Source: Muribaculaceae bacterium
Lineage (GTDB): Bacteria; Bacteroidota; Bacteroidia; Bacteroidales; Muribaculaceae
Direction of reading: 5' to 3'
Assembly (NCBI GenBank): GCA_017547845.1
Contig: JAFYNZ010000053.1
Coordinates: forward strand, 1-64,000
Length of the DNA stretch: 64,000 nt
The notes beneath the pieces were generated by a model, which searched no databases, was not told where the DNA came from, and was given only the letters and a program-made list of their open reading frames with translations. Made by a program: the position numbers and the translations under genes. Positions 46,144 through 54,025 of the stretch are shown one piece after another; positions within the stretch are counted from its first letter, which is position 1; every line of letters begins with the position of its first letter.

Positions 46144-47251
46144 GTCCTTCATCTTCTTCAATAGGGTCTAATAAGTTATAAATTTCATCTTCATACTCAT
46201 CTACCGTTATATCTAAAAGTATTGTAAACGGATGTGTCTTAATTTTACTCATTGCACAAGTATAAATAAATTTTGCTATTGCTGACTTATACCTAGAATC
46301 ATTTATCAGCTCCATTATTTCAACCAAATCATGTGATGCCGATATACCATAAAGCAACTGAGACCCTCTTGGTTTTGTTGTCTCAAGAGATAGTCCAATT
46401 GTTTCTAAAAAATAATCTGCCATATTGATATACATTGAGCACCACTCATCAGATGTTACATCAAAAGGTGTAGGATAAGATAAAACATATTTTTTAGCCA
46501 AAACTACTGGTTCATAAGCCCCATCACTTTCTATAGTCGTAATCCATAAAATACCCGTACTATCATTAAAATATGCTGTTCCTACATCCAATATTTTCCA
46601 ACCCTCCATTGAATAACGTTGCATATCCTTTAAAGACCATCCATTAGCTTCTAACTCATTTAAAAATTTAATAATTGCATCTGGGCTACTTGTAGACCAA
46701 ATTACTTCGCCGGTGGGGTCGGTGTAGCGAAGTGGGTTGTTGAGGCAGTAGGTGTAGCGGTTGTTGTTTTGTGGGCAGTCGGGTGACTGGATGTGTGGGT
46801 CGGGCGAGAGGAAGCGTCCGAGCATCGGGTCGTAAAGTCGGGCGTTCATGTCGATCAAGCCGATACCAGCGATGTGACGATGTCCGGTGTAACCTCGTCC
46901 GAGTATCGGTGTCGGCACGCTGTCCGAGGCGTATGCTTCGTGTGTGTCGGGGTTGCGCAGTCTGCCCCATGCGTCGTAGCTGAGTTCTTGAAGCAGTGTC
47001 GGGATAGGTTCTGCCGTATATACGTGGGTGATGCTGCCCAGGTGGTCGCGCATAACATAGCGATAGCTCATCGTGTCGGTGACTTCAAGCACTACAGGCG
47101 CTCCATAATACCCTCCTCCAAGCCATAATCGCTCTGCCACGCCCTCGTTGTCGTAGCATCCTCCAAGGCTGAAAGAGGTGCGCATCGTCATCCTGCCTGT
47201 CTGAAGGTCTATCAGACGTCTTATATTGGTACTATGAATAAAATGTATCAT
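46136..47251 (-). CDS. Orphan RHS core with C-terminal toxin-like tip
   Basis: 371 residues. Residues about 45-185 are the RHS-repeat-associated core: MRDHLGSITHVYTA, LSYDAWGRLRNPDTHEAYAS, GRGYTGHRHIAGIGLIDMNA, RLYDPMLGRFLSPDPHIQSP, and NRYTYCLNNPLRYTDPTGEV, which is the usual border. Residues after about 188 (ending DEYEDEIYNLLDPIEEDEGH) are an unrelated, A+T-rich tip with no family I recognise. There is no signal peptide and only a fraction of a normal RHS shell, so it is an orphan core-plus-tip module like those left by toxin-tip displacement. It starts by ATGA overlap with the upstream membrane-protein gene. The core is much richer in G+C than the tip. Confidence 0.75.
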   Translation of the reverse strand: MIHFIHSTNIRRLIDLQTGRMTMRTSFSLGGCYDNEGVAERLWLGGGYYGAPVVLEVTDTMSYRYVMRDHLGSITHVYTAEPIPTLLQELSYDAWGRLRNPDTHEAYASDSVPTPILGRGYTGHRHIAGIGLIDMNARLYDPMLGRFLSPDPHIQSPDCPQNNNRYTYCLNNPLRYTDPTGEVIWSTSSPDAIIKFLNELEANGWSLKDMQRYSMEGWKILDVGTAYFNDSTGILWITTIESDGAYEPVVLAKKYVLSYPTPFDVTSDEWCSMYINMADYFLETIGLSLETTKPRGSQLLYGISASHDLVEIMELINDSRYKSAIAKFIYTCAMSKIKTHPFTILLDITVDEYEDEIYNLLDPIEEDEGHE

Positions 47252-47619
47252 AGATTACAAAGAGTTAAAATCAATAACGGCAGTGGAGCTATTATATAAA
47301 TAATAAGCAAATATACACCCATTATATTTTGCATATATTGGATATTGTACACAATTCTTGTATCCTTAATCATTTTTTTAATCTTATAGCAGATAAATAA
47401 ATTTGCTAAAGCCGAAATAATCAAGGATATTATAGTTAATTCTAATATATTAATTAGAGGCAACAATAGATAGGATAATCCCAATAACCATAATATATTA
47501 AAAAATTGTATAACAAAATAAGCATCTGTAATCTCTAATTTATATAATGGCCTTTTTCTTCGATTAATCTTAACAAAATACCAAACCACCTTGCTGAATA
47601 ATATATATATTATTTTCAT
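47248..47619 (-). CDS. Small membrane protein, candidate immunity to the lost RHS tip
   Basis: 123 residues with four hydrophobic segments (YFVIQFFNILWLLGLSYLLL, LELTIISLIISALANLFICY, GVYLLIIYIIAPLPLLILTL). Strongly A+T-rich. It starts six bases after the frame-shifted tip remnant of the deleted RHS gene and overlaps the orphan RHS gene by four bases, the position of an immunity gene. Family not recognised. Confidence 0.5.
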   Translation of the reverse strand: MKIIYILFSKVVWYFVKINRRKRPLYKLEITDAYFVIQFFNILWLLGLSYLLLPLINILELTIISLIISALANLFICYKIKKMIKDTRIVYNIQYMQNIMGVYLLIIYIIAPLPLLILTLCNL

Positions 47620-47625
47620 AATTCA

Positions 47626-47930
47626 TTAATTTCTAGTTCCAAATCCATTTGTAAATAAATCTAACATAAAGTAAGATGAACTAACAAGCCCCCCTATTGG
47701 ACCGCCCAAAAAATAGACGAAATGTCTATATTTTCAATTGTGGTTGCTTCTTGCTCCTCTTGTGAGCTTCGCATTGCAGTCGGTTCTACCTCCTCGACTT
47801 CCAATGTGCGTGACACTATGTTCCCCGTTGCATCATAGCCATACCTAACCACGCGCTCTGCCTGCATCGTCATACTGCAACCCAAAATAGCTATCATAAA
47901 TAGCAACGAAATATCAACCAAACACTTCAT
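47626..47930 (-). pseudogene. Internally deleted and frame-shifted RHS gene
   Basis: From ATG 47930: signal peptide (MKCLVDISLLFMIAILGCSM, ends MQA), one RHS-like motif RVVRYGYDATGNIVSRTLEV, then a linker ending SSIFWAVQ and TAG at 47694-47696. In another frame of the same strand the sequence FLGGPIGGLVSSSYFMLDLF continues to TAA at 47626. I read this as the first 70 residues of a long RHS protein joined, with loss of the core and a shift of frame, to the last residues of its toxin tip. It has an intact promoter at 47949-47979. Confidence 0.6.
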
Positions 47931-47947
47931 ATTGCAATAAATTTTTC

Positions 47948-48034
47948 GCAAATATAAGCATCTGTTTTGATTTTTGCAACTTTTTATCAACAAAACAATA
48001 TACCAACCGAAAACATATAAATTGTTAAGTCCAA
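47948..48034. repeat. 87-base direct repeat, copy 2
   Basis: Identical to 45593-45679. It carries the promoter of the truncated RHS gene. Confidence 0.9.
47949..47979 (-). promoter_or_regulatory. Promoter in repeat copy 2
   Basis: On the minus strand TTG (complement of 47977-47979), 20 bases, TATATTTG (complement of 47949-47956), as in copy 1. Confidence 0.65.
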
Positions 48035-48106
48035 CAGCAAATGCAAAATTAGCAAAGATTGCTGAAAGGAATTTATAGAAGCACCCTGAAAAATGTGAGC
48101 TATACG

Positions 48107-48148
48107 AAAAAATCTGCATCGTCATATCAATGAAACGATGCAGATTTT
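48107..48148. terminator. Terminator of the six-gene deoC operon
   Basis: AAAATCTGCATCGT (48109-48122) pairs perfectly with ACGATGCAGATTTT (48135-48148), with T tracts in both directions. It lies about 50 bases beyond the CotH-like gene. Confidence 0.85.
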
Positions 48149-48193
48149 GTATAATACTGATTTGTCGCCCAAATATATCGGGCCGGTGATGGA

Positions 48194-49960
48194 TTATCTG
48201 ACGAGGATTTTGCGGGCTTGGGAGCCGAGACGCACGATATAGACTCCGGCAGGAAGATTGTCTGCGCTGACCTTGCAACCGCTAAGGTTGTAGATTTTCG
48301 CATTTTCCGGTGCAACAATACCTCCGTCGATAGCATACACATCAAACTCAGGGACTTCAATACCTGTGATATTAGAGTCTTCCCAATAGCCATGAAGCCA
48401 CTTTATGCGACCGTCAATATTCTTTTTCATTTCACTTTTCTTGGCATAGATGTCGGCGTTGCCATATTGCGGCCAACGTGCATAGTCGCATGCTGCCGCC
48501 ACTGCGATTTTATCGGCAAACTCTGTCATGAAAGCATCTATCGATGCGACTTCCTCGCGATAAAACTTGTTCCATATCACCTTCACATGCTCTTGAAAAC
48601 GAGGGAATTTTGCAAACTCCTCAATCCAGTGATTGCCAAACGGCGAATTGATGTAGATAAATCGGTTTTCGCCATTGTGGAACGAGTTGCCAAAGTCCCA
48701 TACCGGACCAAACATCCATTTCTGATCCTCGCCACGGTCGCGGTGCATGTAGCAGCTGCCGTGGAACGACTCAGCGTTTTGCATTATCTCTTGCACGATG
48801 TAGAAACGCACCAAGCGATCCATATCGACGAGTTCTTCCCAATCGGTAGATGACTTATCAGACAGATAAATAGCGTCGTCGATAGCGTTCATCTGATCGG
48901 AAAGAAATCGGCGTTGCTCTGCCGAAAGGAGTTCGGGCGTTTTATAGGTGAAGCGCATAGTAACGCCATTGCCTTCGGTGATGCGCACCTGTTCCGTCTC
49001 ATCATAGTTGTCTATCTCCACAAGCCAACCACCCGTAATTTCAGAGGCATCAGTCGCATAGTCTTCTTGCTCCACGATGTTGACTCTGTCTTCGTCGATG
49101 CGAATAGTCTCAGTGAGGAAATACAGGCCGATATAGTTGCCATTAAGCACCACTTCGACAGGCTCTTGCGCCGGCGTGTAAGGCATATCCATCAAGCGAC
49201 TAAACTCGAAGCCAAGCGTATTGCGATAGAAACCGAGGTTGTCGTCGGCATGAGCCAGCAATGCAAAGTGTTTGCTCTTGTTCATACCGAGCAGAGCGGC
49301 CTTTGAGCCGAGTTTGATGCGATAAGGCTTCTTGTCGAAGTCACGCCATGTGTAGTTGCCACGACCACGAATTTCGAGGGGCAATTGCTCCTCCTTAGAG
49401 CCGACAGCTTCGTAGCCGTCGAGTCCGAATGTCTCAATGTAGTAAGTGGCATTGATATAGTTCTCCTTTGAAGTAATCGCTTGCGAATTTTCGGTGTTGA
49501 TAAACATCACCGGGAGAGTCTCAGAATAGCCGTTGCCACTTGATGACATCACCCACGAGCCTTGCGCCCAATTGTCGCCCGACGACGGAGTGAACGTGCC
49601 ACCCACGAGGATTGTGGCTGACGTGGTCGCTGTGCGATATTCATTGCGCACTTTGCTGATATTTTCTTTCACATTCGGAAACGTGTCGTCGATTTTTCCG
49701 TCGGGAAGCGTAGTCGCAGCAAAGGTGTAGCGATACATATTTTCGACGCTCTTGTCGAATGTCACCGACCATTTGTCGCCCGACTCGCGAGTCATCGACA
49801 CCACCCAAGTCTGCTTGTCGTGCTCACTGCCATAGACAAACTTCACATTCTCGTATTTCGTCTTCGAATTGTCGAAATAGAACGTACCCTTAGGGATTGT
49901 CACTCCCCAAGCAACGGCACACACAAGTGCCAACAACATAAAGAGATTAAACCTACACAT
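48194..49960 (-). CDS. CotH-kinase-family protein with T9SS sorting domain
   Basis: 588 residues, signal peptide 1-19. After an N-terminal beta-rich region (20-150), residues about 160-500 match the CotH family: LPLEIRGRGNYTWRDFDKKP, HADDNLGFYRNTLGFEFSRL, and the metal-site segment WMFGPVWDFGNSF. CotH proteins are atypical kinases that phosphorylate secreted proteins; in many bacteria the target is unknown. The end (IYNLSGCKVSADNLPAGVYI to ARKILVR) is a T9SS type A domain. The start lies 36 bases after the endonuclease I gene, so it seems to be the last gene of the deoC operon. It could modify other surface proteins of that system, but this is only inference. Confidence 0.85.
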   Translation of the reverse strand: MCRFNLFMLLALVCAVAWGVTIPKGTFYFDNSKTKYENVKFVYGSEHDKQTWVVSMTRESGDKWSVTFDKSVENMYRYTFAATTLPDGKIDDTFPNVKENISKVRNEYRTATTSATILVGGTFTPSSGDNWAQGSWVMSSSGNGYSETLPVMFINTENSQAITSKENYINATYYIETFGLDGYEAVGSKEEQLPLEIRGRGNYTWRDFDKKPYRIKLGSKAALLGMNKSKHFALLAHADDNLGFYRNTLGFEFSRLMDMPYTPAQEPVEVVLNGNYIGLYFLTETIRIDEDRVNIVEQEDYATDASEITGGWLVEIDNYDETEQVRITEGNGVTMRFTYKTPELLSAEQRRFLSDQMNAIDDAIYLSDKSSTDWEELVDMDRLVRFYIVQEIMQNAESFHGSCYMHRDRGEDQKWMFGPVWDFGNSFHNGENRFIYINSPFGNHWIEEFAKFPRFQEHVKVIWNKFYREEVASIDAFMTEFADKIAVAAACDYARWPQYGNADIYAKKSEMKKNIDGRIKWLHGYWEDSNITGIEVPEFDVYAIDGGIVAPENAKIYNLSGCKVSADNLPAGVYIVRLGSQARKILVR

Positions 49961-49996
49961 ATAAAATCTTAATTAGCTAATTATCAACCCAATATA

Positions 49997-51694
49997 TCAT
50001 CTTACGATGACCTTCACAGGACGCAATGAGTGTGGAGCAACTATGAAATAGACACCACTCGGAAGGTCGATCATCATCGACGATGCGACACCCGAAATCT
50101 GCTTGATCATCACGCCTGAGATGTCGTAGACAGTGAGTGAGTCGACCTCATCGTCACATCTGACGACCACTCCCCCATCAACGCTTATCGCTCGCAACCC
50201 GTAAGAGTCATCGAGGGCTGCGACACTTGATGTCTTTGCCACTTGAATGGTATTTGACAGCTCCGACTTATAGCCCAGACGGACACTTTGCACCTCATAC
50301 GACTCAGAGACATCGGCTGCTCGGTCTTCTATAAGCAGATAGGACTCTTCGGCTATAATCTCGCTTGTGACCACCTCGCCCGACGGCAGATAGCGCGTGC
50401 GATGCACGATGTAGTAGTCGATAGTCTGCTCGGGGGCAATCCAGTTGGCAACATAGCTGCTGTCGGTGACATCGGTCGCCGCAGTCGCAACGACCGGCAA
50501 CATCTGTGGCACTTCAAGGGCTTCAGCCGACAATGCGACATTGAATGTCTTTCCGGCAGCAAAACCACCATCGTAGAGCGTAATCGCCGCCACATGCTTG
50601 CCCAACATGGTCGGAGCATATCTGATAGCCAGTCGGTAGCCCTCATCGGAATTTACCTTTGAGGCCGGTATCTGATTGTCCTTGACTCCTTGGAGAGTGA
50701 ACATGGCACGATCGGTGCCTGTGACGCGTATTGACAACGCCGACGAGAGGTTGACTCCTTTGACAAGCAACTCGATGGTCTGAGTTGAGCCGATTGCCAC
50801 CTGTCCGAAGTCGAGCGACGAGTTTTCAGCCGGTGACACAAGTTCGGGATCGCCGGTGATGGGAGGAGTGATAGCGCCACCTTGTTCGGCGATGTAGAAT
50901 GTCTCACTGGTGCGGCTGCCCCAGATATATTCAGCCAATTCGGCAAAGTCAATAAACGGATTTCGGTTGCCTTGAATCTTGTAGACAGCCTCGTTGCGGT
51001 CAATCTCTTTTTGGCTCACAGGGTCGCGACGATGCCAGTCGAGCAGCAAATCGACAGCCCACGGCTTGAGCGTCGGATAGTCGCCTTGCTGAGCCATGTA
51101 GGTGTATTTCCAAGTGAAATCTTGATAGGCTGTCACCACATAGAAGTAGGTGCGTGCGAAGTCGCCTTTGTATTCATCGGCAGGCTCAAACACCTTTCCT
51201 GCACCGCCACCTTGGCCAATGACAGCGTAACCGACACGAGTCACGCCATTGTCGAAAGTCGCATCTTCCACTTCGCCGAGAGGATAGTTGCTCTTGGCCA
51301 TATTGGCATCAGACTCCGACGGATAGAGATGAAACAGGTCGGTGTAGGCTTCATTGTTGTCGCCACCCCACCACGACTTAGGGAACGAGTGCTCACGATT
51401 CATTCCGCTCCAACCACGACTGACATAGTAGACATTGTCGGAATACATCTCCCACCAACGCTTCTGGCCGTTGTAGAGTTCGGGATAGACATCAGTCTTG
51501 GGAAACTGAGTAGGAAACAGTGAGTTGTAGGTCACCACCGTGTGAGGGCGTATCACCTCATGAGCCGCTGTTTTGAGAGCCTCCTTCTTCTTGCCATCAA
51601 GTGCGGTGTAGTAGTTATGAGGCACATCGGCAGCGACTGTCGCGCATAGCGACAACAGCATTATGAGTGTGGAAATCAGTCGTTGTATCATCAT
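49997..51694 (-). CDS. T9SS-secreted endonuclease I family nuclease
   Basis: 565 residues, signal peptide 1-22 (ends TVAA). Residues about 25-265 form an endonuclease I (EndA/NucM) domain of the beta-beta-alpha metal type: MNREHSFPKSWWGG at about 97-110, DLFHLYPSESDANMAKSNYP and QGNRNPFIDFAELAEYIWG. Two Ig/fibronectin-like domains follow (about 285-390 and 395-480), then a T9SS type A sorting domain ending PVKVIVR. The family cuts DNA and often RNA without strong sequence preference. Sorting by T9SS would place the nuclease on or outside the surface. It follows the lipoprotein gene by 59 bases. Confidence 0.88.
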   Translation of the reverse strand: MMIQRLISTLIMLLSLCATVAADVPHNYYTALDGKKKEALKTAAHEVIRPHTVVTYNSLFPTQFPKTDVYPELYNGQKRWWEMYSDNVYYVSRGWSGMNREHSFPKSWWGGDNNEAYTDLFHLYPSESDANMAKSNYPLGEVEDATFDNGVTRVGYAVIGQGGGAGKVFEPADEYKGDFARTYFYVVTAYQDFTWKYTYMAQQGDYPTLKPWAVDLLLDWHRRDPVSQKEIDRNEAVYKIQGNRNPFIDFAELAEYIWGSRTSETFYIAEQGGAITPPITGDPELVSPAENSSLDFGQVAIGSTQTIELLVKGVNLSSALSIRVTGTDRAMFTLQGVKDNQIPASKVNSDEGYRLAIRYAPTMLGKHVAAITLYDGGFAAGKTFNVALSAEALEVPQMLPVVATAATDVTDSSYVANWIAPEQTIDYYIVHRTRYLPSGEVVTSEIIAEESYLLIEDRAADVSESYEVQSVRLGYKSELSNTIQVAKTSSVAALDDSYGLRAISVDGGVVVRCDDEVDSLTVYDISGVMIKQISGVASSMMIDLPSGVYFIVAPHSLRPVKVIVR

Positions 51695-51696
51695 AT

Positions 51697-51733
51697 GTGG
51701 GTTTTGTGACCCACCACCCGATCAAGAGTGGTG
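51697..51733 (-). promoter_or_regulatory. Two mutually exclusive hairpins between lipoprotein and nuclease genes
   Basis: GTGGGT/ACCCAC (51697-51702 with 51709-51714) and CACCAC/GTGGTG (51712-51717 with 51728-51733) share bases 51712-51714, so only one can form fully. They may tune read-through or mRNA stability inside the operon. Confidence 0.35.
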
Positions 51734-51753
51734 AGCCTATAGGATTGTCGAGA

Positions 51754-53988
51754 TTAGTCAAGAATCTCCACCTTGGAGATGTTCTTCACGCCACGCTTGC
51801 CGAAGTATTTGGTCACATCGCCGTAGACCTTAACTCGCTTGAGGTAGATCGCCGGATTGTTCTTCAATCCGAGCACATCGCGTGTCGCACCGGCCTTGAT
51901 ACCGGCAGGGATACTCTTTGCTATCGTAGTGACATCAGATGAGTCTGCAAGGATACAGTTGGTGTTGTTGTAATCAGCATTAGGAGCATTGTCGAATGTA
52001 GCACCTGAATCCCAGTTCATACCTGATACCCAACCGACAACATAACCCTCAATCCACACGCCTGTAGCGTCAGCCGTAGAAGCCATCACGTCTGAAATCT
52101 TGTAAGGATTGTTTTCAGAGCCGAGACCTGAAGGGTCCACAGGGTCGTCGCCACCGGCAGGATCGTCAGGAGTGACTGCTGATGCACCACCGATGTTGAC
52201 ATTATCGATGCAATATGTCGAAGAAGCATCTTTGTCAGTGCCATAGTAGCGCCAGCCGATGTAGACCACGCCTGAGAATGCGCTAAGGTCGACATTAGAT
52301 GCCACCCATGCGCTATAGCCTGAAGCAGGGATTTCAGGGAGTGTCACAGTGAGTTGAGTCTTAGTCGCTGTCTTAGGATCGTTGCTTGTGAGTACATAGA
52401 CTTCCATAGTCGATGTGGTGCTTGTGTAAGCCGCTTGAGTGATAAACTCGAGTGTCTTCTTAGGTGACTTGTCGAGGTCGATAGCCGGAGACACCAACCA
52501 TGAATCCCATGGACCTGTCGTACCCTTGTAGGCTGTGCATGTAGCATAGATATTGTTGTCAAACATCTTGAGATACCACTTCTTGTCGCCCGACACCTCA
52601 GTATAGTTCCAGCCGTCGTTCTTCATTGCTGCGATAGTCTCGCCATATTTCTCGAAGTCGCAGTAGAGCGATGCGACAGCTTCACCCGGATTTACAGGGT
52701 CATTACCACCACCGATGTTGACACCGTCAATCTTGAATTCGCTTGCTGTGCCCTTGTTGCCGGTCACACCGTTGGCACCCATGAATGATTCAAACTTACC
52801 ACGCACCCAGATTTGCTTCTGGTAGACGCTTGCGTTATCGATAAGGTTACCATACTTGCGGAGGTCGGAGCCCTGAGGGAGTTCGATAACGATAGAGTTG
52901 GCAAGCGACTTAGTGTCGGCAGTTTCACCGACGACGAGTGTATTGTCAAGCTCGGCATTTGCGCCCCATATCACTTGGTCGTCAGATGTGAGTTCCGACA
53001 CACCTGCTTTCACGCTACCCACGATGTAGCCTGTGGTCCAACCCGATATGCCACTGTTTTGAGCCTCAATAGCTTCAGCCAGTGTGTAAGGATCATCGAT
53101 TTGACCCTTAGTGTCAAACATACAGTCGTCTGTCGAACGGAGAAGAATCTGCCATGTACCGTTATAGTAAGACAAGATACCTCTCACATCGCCATTGCCC
53201 GAAGGGAGGAGGTCGTTCTTAAACGAAGCGTAGCTTGAGTTGCGCACGATGATAGAGTTGCCGTTTTCATCAAGAAGATTGCGGTTGGCATTAGCATCAG
53301 CGTCAGCATAGTTCAACACGCCACCATCTTGGAAATGCACGTTACGGAAGATGACGAGTTGGCTTTGCCATTCGCGTTGACCGGCAGCCGATGTAGGGAG
53401 CTTGCCCATATCGGCTTCTTTGCAGTACATGGTCAAGTCTTCAGGTGCAGCTTCGCCTTCCACGATTTCGACACAGTCGCTCTTAGGAAGACCATTGAGT
53501 TGCGCCACATCTTGGAACACTTCGAAAGCCATAAACGACACCTGTGGAGTGCCATTATACTCACCATAACCACCTATCTGCTGAAGACCGGCATATTTAC
53601 CGATGCCGAGACCTGTCACATTGATTACGACCTCTTGTCCGATGCGATATGTGTTGTAGAGGCTGTTTTGGTTGACTGAGAATGCCAACGCGCCTGTACC
53701 GTCTTGGATTACGAGCGACTTATAGATGTTGCCTGTCGCGTCAGAAGAGATGACACGACCATGGACTATCACGTCAGAGCCGTCTTCATTCTTCTCGATT
53801 GTCATATAGTAGTTGTTGTCATCACTCCAATACTTCTGCTTAAGGTCAGCGATAGTCGTATTGGCCTGAATAGTCGCTTCAGGGACAATCAGAGGAGGAG
53901 TGTCAAAATCATCTTGACATCCACTAAAGCCGCCCCACGCGATGAGTGCTGCGGCAGCAATGCTGAGATATGATTTAAAGGATTTCAT
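51754..53988 (-). CDS. Surface lipoprotein with DUF5689-type, choice-of-anchor J and DUF6359-type domains
   Basis: 744 residues. Lipoprotein signal peptide with Cys24 (WGGFSGCQDD), so lipid-anchored and in Bacteroidetes often surface-exposed. Residues about 40-290 resemble DUF5689, an OB-fold-like module (IVHGRVISSDATGNIYKSLV, IQDGTGALAFSVNQNSLYNT). A DUF6359-like segment follows (YTLAEAIEAQNSGISGWTTG), then a choice-of-anchor J jelly roll at about 440-610 (WLVSPAIDLDKSPKKTLEF), and a second DUF6359-like copy at about 630-744 (NPYKISDVMASTADATGVWI, YVVGWVSG). It lies 37 bases after the TonB receptor gene, in the slot where SusD-type binding lipoproteins sit. Ligand unknown; OB folds fit nucleic acid. 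Confidence 0.8.
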   Translation of the reverse strand: MKSFKSYLSIAAAALIAWGGFSGCQDDFDTPPLIVPEATIQANTTIADLKQKYWSDDNNYYMTIEKNEDGSDVIVHGRVISSDATGNIYKSLVIQDGTGALAFSVNQNSLYNTYRIGQEVVINVTGLGIGKYAGLQQIGGYGEYNGTPQVSFMAFEVFQDVAQLNGLPKSDCVEIVEGEAAPEDLTMYCKEADMGKLPTSAAGQREWQSQLVIFRNVHFQDGGVLNYADADANANRNLLDENGNSIIVRNSSYASFKNDLLPSGNGDVRGILSYYNGTWQILLRSTDDCMFDTKGQIDDPYTLAEAIEAQNSGISGWTTGYIVGSVKAGVSELTSDDQVIWGANAELDNTLVVGETADTKSLANSIVIELPQGSDLRKYGNLIDNASVYQKQIWVRGKFESFMGANGVTGNKGTASEFKIDGVNIGGGNDPVNPGEAVASLYCDFEKYGETIAAMKNDGWNYTEVSGDKKWYLKMFDNNIYATCTAYKGTTGPWDSWLVSPAIDLDKSPKKTLEFITQAAYTSTTSTMEVYVLTSNDPKTATKTQLTVTLPEIPASGYSAWVASNVDLSAFSGVVYIGWRYYGTDKDASSTYCIDNVNIGGASAVTPDDPAGGDDPVDPSGLGSENNPYKISDVMASTADATGVWIEGYVVGWVSGMNWDSGATFDNAPNADYNNTNCILADSSDVTTIAKSIPAGIKAGATRDVLGLKNNPAIYLKRVKVYGDVTKYFGKRGVKNISKVEILD

Positions 53989-54025
53989 ATGTTGTAGTTG
54001 TTTTATTTGCTTGATTATTAATTAT

